Source of the DNA: Lasiosphaeris hirsuta
Taxonomy: Eukaryota; Ascomycota; Sordariomycetes; Sordariales; Lasiosphaeriaceae
DNA: 64,000 bases
Direction: 5' to 3'
NCBI GenBank assembly: GCA_030549175.1
Contig: JAUKUA010000007.1
Span: forward strand, 4,154,001 to 4,218,000
The notes beneath the pieces were generated by a model, which was not told the origin of the DNA, searched no databases, and saw only the letters and a list, made by a program, of their open reading frames with translations. Made by a program: the position numbers and the translations under genes. How positions within the stretch are numbered: position 1 is the stretch's first letter; every line of letters starts with the position of its first letter. Shown in pieces: positions 33,722 to 44,743 of this stretch.

Positions 33722-35283
33722 GATCCGCTTCTGACTGGAGAACGCGGACCTCGAGACATGAGAATGCGGGTCCTATCGAGGGAATGAAAACTGAGCCCGG
33801 GGTTGGTGGGTTGGTGGGTTGTGGTGGTGGTGATGGGCACGTGTAACCTGGGGTGGAGGGCTGAGGGTGGTGGTCGTGCAATCGACCACGCTAGCTCCGA
33901 GGGATGGGCAGGTGCGTGACGGGTAGAGTGCGAATGGGTTTTGACCGAGGTAGGAGACGGAGAGGATGGAACGATCCGCGGGCACTTGGGAGACAGAAGA
34001 GGTCTGGCGGATAGGAAATCAAGACGGGACTCTGACACGGTCGAAATGACCTGCCGGAGAGCATTATATACCCCAAGCCCCACGCCTTTGCGCAAATGCG
34101 GAGAAGAAGGACTGGCCTTGTCCTCCCTCCGTGATGATACACCCCTCTCGCGTCTCTCCCGAGCGAGTAGACCATTCGCCAATGACGTGTTTCTCCGTAG
34201 CGCAGAGCCATGCGTCGACGCGGTTGATGGCCCACAGCGCTGTCCCTCCAGGCATTGGGTAGCTGCATGCTATGACACGCATGACCTGACGAAAGACGAG
34301 TGGCTAGGCCGATAGCCTGGGCTTGGCCGCGTCTGGGTCTTGCGGGCAGCGTGCATAAGGCGAATGCTCATTTGCGAAATCGAAATCTCGTGCTCTGGAG
34401 AGGATCGTTGGGGATCTTTGGGGCCGCATATGCCCGTAGATAAGGCTGGGAGTGGGGAAATGGAGGCCCTGGCATTCCGATTCGGCATTCCCGGCAGCGA
34501 TGACGAGCCTCACGGGGCGGGAGCTGTCTCGGGGCAACGCGGCCAAGCTGATCAATATTGCCTCGCGCGAGCTGATTATCAAGTTGTGGCTCCAAGTTGC
34601 GGATCCAGGCCCGTCTGTCTGCTGCCTGTCTGCCTGGCGTCCTAACCCGATTTCCTACTGCCTCAGGATGGCTCAAATGCGAAAATACATTTTGATCGGC
34701 CCCCATGTTACCACTGCGGCGTAGCAACGGCATCGCTGCCCCAAAGCCGGCTTCGGTCACGCGCTACCGCAGCCTTCTCTCCTTTACCGAGCGTGGGGTG
34801 CAGACACGGCCGACGATGTGATCCGTTCAAGCCACACCTGCGATTGGCGAGGCACCGAGACACTTTGTTCTCATTTGCGAAGAGACCGAGGTCTTGAGCG
34901 AGAGAAAACCTCGCCGGTGCCGGCGCCGGTGTTGCGGGCGCGAAAACCTAGGTAGCTTCGGCCAAGAGCCGCTGCAGGTCGGTGATTTGGCGGCCATGGA
35001 TACCAAAGCGTGGCTCTCTCTGGCCAACGCATGAAAAAGCTGCCCCAAAAAGGGAAACCGAGTTGTCATTATGGCCCCGATGCGGTAAGACATCGAGTTG
35101 CGCAAGACGAAACACGATTTGCAGCTCGGTAACTACACTCCCAGCCTTGCTCTTGCGACTAGATATCGTGCCTGACCCAACAAGTGATGCGTTTGACCAA
35201 CGCGGGCGCATCGTGAGAATGCGCAACTGCGAGGGAGACAGTGCATCCACTTCGATGGCCTCTGGGAGCATGTTTGGACTGGG
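33722..35283. other. Intergenic region
   Basis: It holds the promoter of the zinc-finger gene (minus) and the upstream region of the small gene at 35.4 kb (plus). No further gene was recognised. GGTTGGTGGGTTGGTGGGTTGTGG at about 33804-33828 is a small G-rich tandem repeat. Confidence 0.5.
34064..34070 (-). promoter_or_regulatory. Possible TATA box of the zinc-finger gene
   Basis: TATATAA on the minus strand, 343 bases before the start codon at 33721. The distance allows a leader of about 300 bases. Confidence 0.35.
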
Positions 35284-35290
35284 ATAAAAA
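35284..35290 (+). promoter_or_regulatory. Likely TATA box of the small two-exon gene
   Basis: ATAAAAA is the best TATA-like element upstream of 35442. From it to the ATG at 35442 there is no other ATG, so the predicted start would be the first one on the transcript. Confidence 0.5.
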
Positions 35291-35441
35291 GATCCCCGAC
35301 TTCCTACAATTTTAGTATCAATCTCAAACCAAGAACACAAGAGGCCTTCAGACTTACCAGGCACAAATAAAACCAAGACTTGAACCAAGAGTCAACAAAC
35401 ACCCAGCCTTTCTCGCACCTGCACAAACCCCGACGCCCGGA

Positions 35442-35702
35442 ATGCATCAAAGAAGAGATCCCGCGCCTCGTGTGTCGGGAGATGGGTAAGTCCCTCCTGA
35501 TTTTCAACAAGGCCAAGGCTAACATCATCATAGCAAACCCCCAAGCGAGCCTTCTTATGCACTTGAGCAATATCTGAGCACGGATGCCGACGTGGTTGAG
35601 CGACTGCTTGAAGACGACATCGACATTGATGGGTGTGCGGCCCGCTGCAGCAAACTAAAGGATGAGTTGGAGAAGTTGGCGGAAACCATCTCCGGGCGGT
35701 GA
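35442..35702 (+). CDS. Small two-exon gene, 70-aa acidic/coiled-coil protein of unknown function
   Basis: Exons 35442-35485 and 35534-35702 are joined by a 48-nt intron with consensus donor GTAAGT, branch GCTAAC and acceptor TAG. The phase matches exactly (GATGG|C AAA). The product begins MHQRRDPAPRVSGDGKPP and continues with LEQYLSTDADVVERLLEDD, a single Cys pair (CAARC) and a Lys/Glu/Leu helix (KLKDELEKLAETI) before the stop. The composition, the complete splice signals and the upstream TATA-like element argue for a real gene. I recognise no family. Its stop lies 130 bases from the stop of the convergent Zn2Cys6 gene, so the transcripts may overlap. Confidence 0.6.
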
Positions 35703-35832
35703 CAGTTTTTGGTGGATGTACTGGCATATAAGATAGTTTGCAAAAGATATAATCAAGTACCCATATTTTCAACACTCAACATGGCCAGCTGTGACGTGGA
35801 AATGAAGTGAAAGCATTCGGTGATGCATGACT

Positions 35833-38808
35833 TTATCGCTCCCCTGGAGAAGCAGGAGAAGCAGGAGGTGGCGCAAAGTCGCTGATCGGTCCAAAGGCCT
35901 AGGAAGATGTCAGCCGTCTGTCCGGAAATCCCGGTTACGCCGAAACACTCACAGCAGAGTCAAGATCGAGCCAGTCCGTGATCTTCCACGTATCCCAGAG
36001 CCTCAAAGGCGGAACGAACAGCACGCCAGGCGGAGCCAGATGAGCAAGGGGCGGTTTATACGGAGTTGGCGCGGGTGGTACCGGTGGCGCCGGTGGTGTA
36101 GGCACAGGGATATCTGCTTCCCAGTGAGCGCGGAAAGCGTCCTCCAAAAGCTGGCCATTCGGAGAATCGTCCTCCTCACTCTCATCCTGGCCATTGGCAT
36201 CACCATCCGCAATGCTGTCCTCGTTATTGGTATTCTGTGGCTCATTCTCCGGTGGCTGATTCTCCGGGGTCGGAGCGCGTTTGAGCTGGACATCTGCCTC
36301 CGCTACTAGCTCCTTCAAGACAATAGCCCACCTGACGCAGGGTGAATAGGGATGGGAAGAGTCCGAGAAATACCCGGCGAGCAGTTTTGCAGCAAAGTCG
36401 GATATCTCCTTGTCCGTTTGCATGTTGCCCCGGAACTCAGGGCCGCCAAAGATCATCTGGCGTTCCCGCACATGGGGAACAAGCCATATAATCGTAGCAG
36501 CACAGTACCCCACGTAGTGGGCAAACCAGAATGCTTTGTATTGGATTCTGTCGAGATCACGATAGAGCGCAGTAACGAGTTGGAGGGCGTCCTTAGCCGC
36601 CCTAATGCACTTCCGTATCGAGCTGTCGGCATCGGCTTTCCTCTCGCCTGTAGTGGGATACTGTATCATTAGAAACGGTCGATGGATAAGCATTTCGGCT
36701 TGGCAATAAGCCAGCTTCAAAATGGTGGCCTGCCGGCGAAATATTGGAAGTAACGCTGTCAGCCTGTGGTGTGCTAGAATAGAGGGTCGATGTTCCTTCC
36801 AGTAGTCGAGCTTGAGGCCCAGTCGGAGTGCGGCGACGAGCCTGTAGTCGTCCGGCACGTCACGGATGGAATAGACCTCGCGGACCGTCCGCTCAACGAG
36901 CTTGTTCAGTCTGAAATAGGTTAGACGGATGTGTGGATGAGGTGTGAATACGGCGGCCACTTACTTGGCATGGGCAACCATGGCATGAACATAGCTGTCG
37001 CTTGGACTGGCACGGAAAGGGCCAATAGGGCTGGCGTCTTCGTCGTTGATAGCGTCCGGTAACTCCTGGTCGGTTGTATCGTCGCTGAAGTGGCTGGGTC
37101 TACCAAACATGAGGCTGAGCTGCTTGTCGAGGATGTAGGCGGACCAAAAGACTCGCCTCTCGAGCTGAATCTTTACGTAGTTGGGATTCTCGGCGACATC
37201 GAGCCCCAACCCCCTGTTCCTCCCTAAACGCCGGTGGAGTCCAAGAGCTGTGATCATCTGAAGTGTGTTGCCAAAGTTCAGCCATCCCTGGGTCATCCGG
37301 TGTGTGGAGAAGAGATAGATATCTTGAAGAAGACGAGCCTGGACCAACTCCAGTGACGGATTGCTCTTCTCAGGATCCGTGAGACGCAACGCAGTGTCGA
37401 AAATCTGATCTCCGAAGTTGAGAGTCCAGATCCACCCGTCGATCTTGTTCTTCTTCTTCTCACGATGGGCCCTGTCGCGCCAAAACGCGCCAAGGGCCAA
37501 GGCCATGAGAACAATCGCTGTTCTCACGGGGCCAACACCTCGAGCCAAAACAGCCTCGGTACTGTAGTTCTTCTCGACGGCCTCCATCCATGCTTTCGCG
37601 GAAGGGCGGTGCAGGATGTGAAAGGTGGCAGTCCAGCCGTCAAGGAACTGCTCTAGCAGCTCGGCCCACCTATACTGCTCAGGGAGTCTGAAAGGGTGAG
37701 TTTTGTCGAAGGGCTGGTCACCCAGAGGCATGACTATCCTATCTCCTGAATTCTGGGGTGCCTCGCCCTGGGTCCATCGAGCATTGGCCTCAGCCATCTT
37801 TTTCCAGGCCCGGTGAAGAAATAAAAGCGGTGGTGTCCGCTCGTCCGCATATCTCAGAGCAGGCTGGAGTTTCTGAATCTCGGGGTCCAGAGGCTTTGGT
37901 GATTCTTTCGCAGGTAAAATGAGTGGGCCCTCGGGGTCAGAAAACGCATCATTGGCGCTGGCGGAACCCTCAGCCCTTTGCCGCGACACGGTTGTTGGGT
38001 CTGCGCCGCCCGCGAGATGGTGACCGCCAGGCCGGCTGGAACACGGTAAATAAGCCGGCTAGCAAAGCGAGGGGTGCACGTACAGTTTATACGAGCACTC
38101 GACTCTCATGGAGAAGCAGCCGCTACAGGGCAGTTTTCCAGAACAGTCTTCCTTCTCGATACGGCAGCGGTCACAGGCGCGGAGGCTCCAGCTCCGGAAA
38201 CGCTGGTCCTTGCCGTGGATTCTGAAATTCGGAGCATAGTTGCGAGCATCGGGATCCCCCTCGGGCGGTGGCGGAGGAGTGGCTATCCGGCCTCTAACAT
38301 GAGGCTTGGCATAACTGCAAGTCAGGCCCCGTTTGGTGCCTGGAAAGGGGTGTCAGTTCGAGGGGGCATCTAGCCAGGCGAAGCTCCTACAGTTGCCGCA
38401 CGGCAGAAAGCCTTGGCATTTCATGCGTCGGCCAGTGCAGTTGTCGCAGGCACGTGATATTCTCTTGATGACTTTCGGCTCGGAATCATATTCGCTTTCT
38501 GGCTTGCGCTTCCTCTTCCACTTGACCTTGGGTTTGGGTTGGTACTGGGGGAGTAGAGGCTGAATGGGTGGGAGCCCACTGTCGGAGTATTGACTCGGGC
38601 TCATTGGGCGCGGAGGTGCGCTGGCGGCAGGATAGGCATCGGCGAAAGCAGAAGTGTTGCCGGGGATGGCGGGAGCATTGGCATTATCGCCGGTGGCGAC
38701 GGTGCTAGCGACGGCGATGGCGGCAGCTTTGAGGACGTGGATGTCAACATTGTCGTTGACGGGCACAAACTGCTGCCGGTTCTGCGTAAGCATGGTCACG
38801 GCCTGCAT
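35833..38808 (-). CDS. Transcription factor with two tandem Zn2Cys6 clusters and fungal_trans region
   Basis: Exons 38808-38391, 38339-38084, 38035-36965, 36910-35953 and 35898-35833 join in phase to 922 residues. After a Lys/Arg-rich stretch (KPKVKWKRKRKPE) comes a complete binuclear cluster, CDNC-x6-C-x5-C-x2-C-x6-C; its fifth Cys codon is split by intron 1. About 45 residues later a second complete cluster of identical spacing follows, beginning CDRCRIEKEDC. The middle part (exons 3-4) resembles the fungal-specific regulatory domain, with LVQARLLQDIYLFSTHR, RLGRNRGLGLD and AEMLIHRPFLMIQYP. The tail is acidic, then Pro-rich. One cluster is normal for this class; two are unusual. It is divergent from the nitrilase gene, a possible target (inference). 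Confidence 0.88.
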
Positions 38809-39830
38809 TCAATCGGGCTCCGCAAATAAAAGCCAGTGCAAAGCAAACGCAACCCTGAATCGCATTCCAATGCTGGGGACGGGATCTGAAGGAGCCCGGT
38901 TCGGGACGCGTCTGGAGGCGGATAGACGGCTTTGGACGTGCCTTGGGGAAATGCTATGGGGAATCCCGCGCGAAATGGGTTTTTGGGGGGTTAAGGGTCT
39001 TCTGTTTGCCCATGCGACAACACCGTTTGTGTCAAGGGTTAGGGTTGGTCCGTCTTTCCCAGGCAAGGCTTTACAAGGTCGACGATGCGGGGTTGCCCCG
39101 CAGCTCCACCTCGCCACGAATATCTCTTCTCCCCATTGTTTCATGGTCCCGCCATCTTTTAGAAACCAGCCACTGAGCCCAAAGATTACGGTGAAGATGC
39201 GTACTCGGTCGGCATTGGTTCTCTACCCCCCAATTCCCCAGCTTGACCTCGATCCTCTTCCAGCAACCCCCACGCCTCGGGCATTCAACATTCAACACGG
39301 GACTCTGCTCGAACCGCTTGTGATACCCGAAGCTCGTCTAAATAGAGCATCAATAGGCCGGCCCCTCTCGGCCGTCCGCAAGTGCGTCGAGGAGAGCGTG
39401 GGCACCGTGGCATCATGGCACCGTGGCACCCTGGGCACCGAGCTCAGGGGCTCCATAGTCGCCTTCTTTGTTCTTACGTCACTTCGATCCTTGGCCGCCC
39501 CCTAGCGCAAGCAACACCCCCGGAAATGGTCTCGTCGCATGCGGGGTGCACCAAGCTGCAGCAAACGCATCGAAGATCAACCCAATGTTGCCTCCGAAAT
39601 AGATGCACCGTAATCACCCCGCAATGGTTTGCGGTCTTGTGACACTGATCTGAGTTTGTGTGCTTCGCTTTCCCGTCACCTCATATCACCAACCGATTTC
39701 CTCTTGTGTTCCCATCCTGCCCCTCTCACACTTGGGAATAGCCTCATCGCCACCTCACTTACACCCAACCCCAACCCGCTTCCAAACAACCCCCCCCCCC
39801 CCCCCTAACCACACAGCCATGCCCCCAGCC
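38809..39830. promoter_or_regulatory. Shared upstream region of the double-Zn2Cys6 regulator and the nitrilase gene
   Basis: The two genes diverge from this 1.0-kb interval. It contains a telomere-like AAGGGTTAGGGTTGG at 39034-39048, a tandem GGCACCGTGG/GGCACC block near 39401-39440 and a C-run just before the nitrilase start (39790-39805). No CDS was recognised. Confidence 0.5.
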
Positions 39831-41328
39831 AAAATCCGCCTCGGCACCGCCTCGCCCGCCTCCCAACCAACGACCCCGGCGACCCTGACCCAGCTCACCC
39901 ACCTCGCCGCCCGCGCCGCCGCCAAGAAGATCGACATCCTCGTCCTCCCTGAGGCCTACGTCGGCGGGTACCCGCGCGGCGTGGGCTTCGGGTCCGTCGT
40001 GGGGTCGCGCTCGACCGAGGGCCGCGACGAGTACCTGCGGTACTTCCAGGGCGCCGTCGACCTGGGGGACACGGTGGGCGAGGGCGGGGCCGGGGCCGGC
40101 GGCCGGTGGGTCCGGCGCGAGCTGGAGGGGGACGGGATCGAGGGTGTGCCAGTTGTTGAGGGCGAGGAGGAGAGGAAGCGCGGGGATGGAACGCGGGAGG
40201 AGCTCGAGCGGGTGGCGAGGGAGACGGGCGTGTTTTTGGTCGTTGGGTGTATCGAGCGGGCGGGTGGGAGTTTGTACTGCGCTGTGGTGTACGTGTGTCC
40301 GAGGCTGGGTGTCATAGGGAAGCGACGGAAGGTGATGCCTGTGAGTAGCTCCGCTGGTGTGCGTGTGGGAAGATGCGCTGACGCCCGCCAGACCGGCTCG
40401 GAACGGCTCATCTGGGCCCAGGGCTCCCCCGCGACCCTCCGCGCCGTGAGCACCGTCATCCGCGGCGTGCGCATCAACCTCGCCGCCGCCATCTGCTGGG
40501 AGAACTACATGCCGCTACTCCGCCAGTCCCTCTACGCCCAAAACATCAACCTGTACCTCGCCCCCACGGCCGACGCCCGCGACACCTGGCTCCCCCTGAT
40601 GCGCACGGCCGCCATCGAGGGCCGGTGCTTCGTCGTCAGCTCCAACATGTGCGTACGCGGCGGCACCGCCACCCCGCAAGACACCGGCGATCACGGCGGC
40701 AACGGCACCAGCGACGGCGATGAAGCCCTGCAGTTCTCCGAACCCGTGGCCTCATCCCCGACCCCGGCGCCGGGCCCGGGCCGTCGCAGCTCGTGCGTCA
40801 CCGAGGAAGGGTTCGAGATCGCGCTGCCGTCCCCGTTTCTGCAGCAGGTGCGGCCGGCGGGGGTGCGACGGCGACAGTCCGTCTTCGACGAGGACGGCAA
40901 CGAGATCGTGCTGCCGTGCATCGTGGGCAGCGGCGGCAACGACGCCGTCACGAGCGATTTCCGACAGCCCGGCGGCGGCGCGAGCAAGACCAGACGGGCG
41001 GTACCAACCAACGGGGGGCACCACGCGGCCAAAACGGGGAGGCCGGCGGCGGTCGAGTTCGTCTGCCGCGGCGGGTCCTCCATCGTCTCCCCCTTTGGCG
41101 ACGTCCTCGCCGGCCCACAGTGGGAGGACGACGAGGGCATCATCTACGCGGATGTCGATTTTGACGACTGCATCCGCGGCCGGCTCGATTTGGACACGGC
41201 GGGTAGTTATTCGAGGTGAGTTACCTCCCATTAGGGCGCTGCTTCCGGGCAGCAGCTGACATTTTCACAGGAACGACTCGTTCAAGTTCTCCGTCGAGGG
41301 TCTGGATCTGACGCCTCTTCCGTATTGA
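39831..41328 (+). CDS. Nitrilase (carbon-nitrogen hydrolase superfamily)
   Basis: The enzyme hydrolyses a nitrile to acid and ammonia through a Glu-Lys-Cys triad. Exons 39831-40340, 40392-41215 and 41271-41328 give 463 residues. Glu is in VLPEAYVGGYPRG, Lys in GKRRKVMP, Cys in AAAICWENYMPLLRQ; NLYLAPTADARDTW and SSNMCVRGG are also typical. The first intron is 51 nt, a multiple of three with no stop, so unspliced translation would insert 17 residues between KVMP and TGSERLIWAQG; family conservation across this junction supports splicing. A Ser/Gly-rich insertion (residues ~280-370) precedes the final strands (IVSPFGDVLAGP) and separates it from typical ~330-370-aa members. The start at 39831 is chosen because homology begins immediately (IRLGTASPASQP). 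Cytosolic location is inferred. Confidence 0.9.
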
Positions 41329-42102
41329 CCATCCATTCTTCTCGTGTAAGACCGGGGAGAAGTTAAAAGTGCACAACCTATTTTCCCTAGCAAGGGGATC
41401 GGTGGTCCTCCCGCGTAGTTTCTGTAACTATGTCTAGTTTTCTCCTATTTTCAACAGATGAGATCCGATACACTCCGGCAGAACAGGGTCAAAAGCGAAG
41501 GAGGAAACTGGGTGGGTGACGAAAATTAACCAAAATGAACCGCCAATGCCCTCACCAGGAAGAATGAGACTCGCATAACATTTGTTGGGGAATACACGAT
41601 TGGTGTCTATTTAAAAGTACAGAGAGGGGCTCAAACACGATGAGTTAAAACATGTGGACCACATAAGGGTCCATTTGGGTATCATGATATTGTAATTACG
41701 AACCCAACACACAAGTAAGATAGGCGGCCGGTTACTTGAATTCACAAGTTAGGATAATTAATGGATCAGCCAGCGCTCCCCAAGCCACAAGCCAGGCAAT
41801 CAGAAACTCCCCATTCTCCCACACCACCCCCTTCGCCCTGATAGTTCCAAGTCGTGGCACTTCTGTAGCCCGGCAACTCTATGCTTATGCGCGGCCTCAG
41901 CAGAATGTATGCGTTGTAATAAGACCCTCCCTCCCGTCCAGAAAGAAAGGAAAAGCAGACCCACTCCGCCCCGTCCCATTCCACCGCGCTCCAGAGACCC
42001 TACGGATCAGGACCCTTTTACCCAAAGACCCAAAGCAAGAAGAACAAGAAGCGAGGCAAACTCCCATGATGAACAAAGCGACCCCTTCTCGTGCGAGATC
42101 AC
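41329..42102. other. Convergent intergenic region
   Basis: 3' ends of the nitrilase gene and of the convergent Ser-rich protein gene. AT content rises around 41590-41770. No gene was recognised. Confidence 0.5.
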
Positions 42103-43446
42103 TCAGCCTCGTAGACTCTCCTCGTCCCCCTCCTCAACATCCTTTTCTCTCTGGTCTCTCTCCGTCCGCTCCTTCTGGTTCTCCGAAGGCACCTCCCTGG
42201 GACTCGCCAGCGGACTGACTAACCCCCCACCGACACTGCCGCTGATGCTGTCAGCCCGGCCATGCCCCAGCAGCCCACTCCTCACGCTCGCTGCGTCTCC
42301 CGCTGTGCCAACCGTCTGCTTCGCGTAGAAGCTGTTCCTCTCACTCGCTGCTGCCAAGATCCCCGTTGCCGAGTAGATGCTCGTCCTCTCGTTGCCAACC
42401 GCATTCGTGCCGCGGTGCAGGCCGGGTGTTGTCGGTCCACCCGGAGGTGGCACGCCATCCATATTGGCGCTGAGCACGCTGAGCGGCAGCGACTCGCGGC
42501 TGCCACCCCACAACGACGAGGGCGCGAGGGCGCGCACGGAGGCGTCGGTATCGAAAGAGCGGCGGCGGCGGCGCTTGGATGAGGACGCGAGCGTGAGAAT
42601 TGACGCATTATCCGTGAGAAGGTTGTTGGCCGTCGCCATGGCATATGTCGTGGGATGGGCGGTGGTGGAGCTGCCTGACGGGGTGAGGTGAGAGGGAATG
42701 GCTGAGGCCGGCGATGTGGTAGGGAACGGTTGGTTGAACTGGATCGCCTGGGAGCCGCCGCCGCCTGCTTGCTGATGTGATTGTTGGGTATTGGTATTGT
42801 TCCCCGTCGTAGAGTAGTTGTTCTGGGCCGCGGTGCCACCGTTGGGCGCCATTGACTGTATTGTTGTGAGGGTTGTTGTCAAGGAGCGGACCGACGGAGC
42901 GGGGGATGAGAAGGTGCTATCTCCGCCGCGGCGGGAGGAATCGAAGGCGCAGTTGACGGTGCGGCTGGTCCCGGCGAGCGACGAGGCGCCATGCGAAGGG
43001 GCCATTATGGAGCGAGAGGTTTCGTGATCTGTCGAAACGGTCGGCGCCATCGATCGGCCGCCTGTGGTCGGTGGGGCGTGGCCATCGGCGGATAGCCGAA
43101 CGGACTCTCCTCGTCCGAGCGATGTTACACTGGATGACCGTCCGCTCTGGCCTGTTGATATGGAAGGCCGGCTGTGTTGGGGAGGGAGCCCCACCCCAAT
43201 GCGGCCCGACTCTGGGTATGGGTTGTTGTTCTGCGACTGGCGCTTCTTGGAGCTGCTGCGCTTCGAGGCATGGCGGCTCCCGTCTCCAGAGGAGGCCTTG
43301 AGGTTGGCCAGCTTCTTCATCAAGGTCGAGAAGGGGCGGCGTCGGGCCGAGCGGGCCGGCCGTTCTACCATGGTGTCAGTGTCAAACGGACTCAGCGGCG
43401 GAGCTGAATTGCGTCTACTGCGGAAGGTGGGAGGGAAGTGCGGCAT
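42103..43446 (-). CDS. Conserved fungal Ser/Thr-rich protein of unknown function
   Basis: This is a single exon of 447 residues and mostly low complexity. There is a basic N-terminal section (RSARRRPFSTLMKKLANLK and SKRSSSKKRQSQNNNPYP), then long Ser/Thr/Gln/Gly-rich linkers. The best-ordered block lies at ~residues 270-330: NNLLTDNASILTLASSSKRR followed by SFDTDASVRALAPSSLWGG and SRESLPLSVLS. I recall this block as conserved in other filamentous ascomycetes. Basic-Ser clusters suggest extensive phosphorylation. No membrane segment or catalytic motif is visible. The acidic C-terminus (EKDVEEGDEESLRG) ends just inside the convergent intergenic region. Confidence 0.75.
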   Translation of the reverse strand: MPHFPPTFRSRRNSAPPLSPFDTDTMVERPARSARRRPFSTLMKKLANLKASSGDGSRHASKRSSSKKRQSQNNNPYPESGRIGVGLPPQHSRPSISTGQSGRSSSVTSLGRGESVRLSADGHAPPTTGGRSMAPTVSTDHETSRSIMAPSHGASSLAGTSRTVNCAFDSSRRGGDSTFSSPAPSVRSLTTTLTTIQSMAPNGGTAAQNNYSTTGNNTNTQQSHQQAGGGGSQAIQFNQPFPTTSPASAIPSHLTPSGSSTTAHPTTYAMATANNLLTDNASILTLASSSKRRRRRSFDTDASVRALAPSSLWGGSRESLPLSVLSANMDGVPPPGGPTTPGLHRGTNAVGNERTSIYSATGILAAASERNSFYAKQTVGTAGDAASVRSGLLGHGRADSISGSVGGGLVSPLASPREVPSENQKERTERDQREKDVEEGDEESLRG

Positions 43447-44743
43447 GGCGGAAGCAGCGGGAGGCAGCGAGGCAGCGAGAGGCAGCGGGCGGGTCGGTCA
43501 GACGGGAGGGCCCGAGGGAAGTGCAAGGCGGAGGAGGGACTTCAAAAGAGGGGAGCAGGAGTAGTACCAAGAGGTTCAGACGCTGTTTCAGTCATGGCCA
43601 TGGGCGTATGTAAAGAGAGGAAGAAGCCGAAGGGCCGAAGGGCGCAGGCAAAATGGCCTGGAAAGTCGTGTGGACGCGCACCGGTGTGAGCTGGCAGCGG
43701 TGCCCAAGTTTCACTTGACCTGGCCTGTGAGTCGCCGGGGGGGAGGAAGGGCCAAAGCTCTTCGAGAATACGGTTCGGGCGGTCGAGGAAGGTCGGTGCC
43801 TGAGCAGACGGAGCGAAATGGAACCACAAACTGTCGATTCTGGATGTCGCGCAGCGCCGGAGGGATCTGGAGTTTAGCGGGCACCACGCGCAGTAGCAGC
43901 GGTACGGGAGAGTTATTAGTAGGTTGGGCCGCTGGCAGCAGCAATTATGCTGCAGAGAAAGCCCGGATCTGTCTCGATGCGATGGATTGAGCGATTGTAG
44001 TGTATGGATGCGACCGCGAAACCAACGTCGCCGCTGTCGTGTTCAGCCTAATCTGGTGCTGGCTGCTGGATGGAGCTGGCTGTCGGATGGTCCCAAGCTT
44101 TCGGGCGCCAGGGTCGATGACGGGGAGCCAGGCAGGGCTTTGCTGGACCGCGCTCGTGCTGGGGTTTGGAATGTCAAAGTCGAGGCCAGGGTCCCCAGGG
44201 TTTTCCAGCCCTGGTTTGTTTGTTAGCGTGGAACACCCCCGCCGAGGAGGATATTGAGCCCCGATTTGGTCTCTATCGTATAAAAGCAGCATTCTGGCCT
44301 TTCTGGCACTTCGAAAAGCATAATTGGTACTTTGGAGGGCCTTTGAATGCAGGGAATGCCTTATGCAATACCCAATATGCCCTTTGAAATGCCATAAATG
44401 CTGTCGTCGATGCCCATATCGAGCTTCTAAAAAGTCCCGCGCTAACGAATAAACAAGGGTTGGATGTATGCAGGGCTTGGCAGACACCACGTGTGGAGTC
44501 ACGTGCGATCTCCCGCGTTCTTCTTCTTGATGCAGAGATTCGATGGATGCCTTGGCGTCGATGCCTTGGCGGGGCAACGACTTGGTCCCAGATCTGACAC
44601 GAATCCATTCTTCAATAGTGTTCCCCTTGTCCCCTTGCTGCCCCGATTCTCGGGCGCAGCGGAATCACAACATCAACCCTAGACTTTGTAACGATATTTC
44701 CACATTTTGCGGCGCAAGCAGTCATGTTGGCTCCAAGAGCGCC
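43447..44743. other. Divergent intergenic region before MLH3
   Basis: No gene was recognised. The part next to 43446 contains short GGCAGCG repeats. The open frame reading into 44744 from upstream lacks MLH3 similarity before the chosen ATG. Confidence 0.5.

Noticed and set aside
35392..35775. Minus-strand 127-codon frame opposite the small spliced gene
   Set aside because: It is antisense to a better-supported two-exon gene and has no domain or family resemblance.
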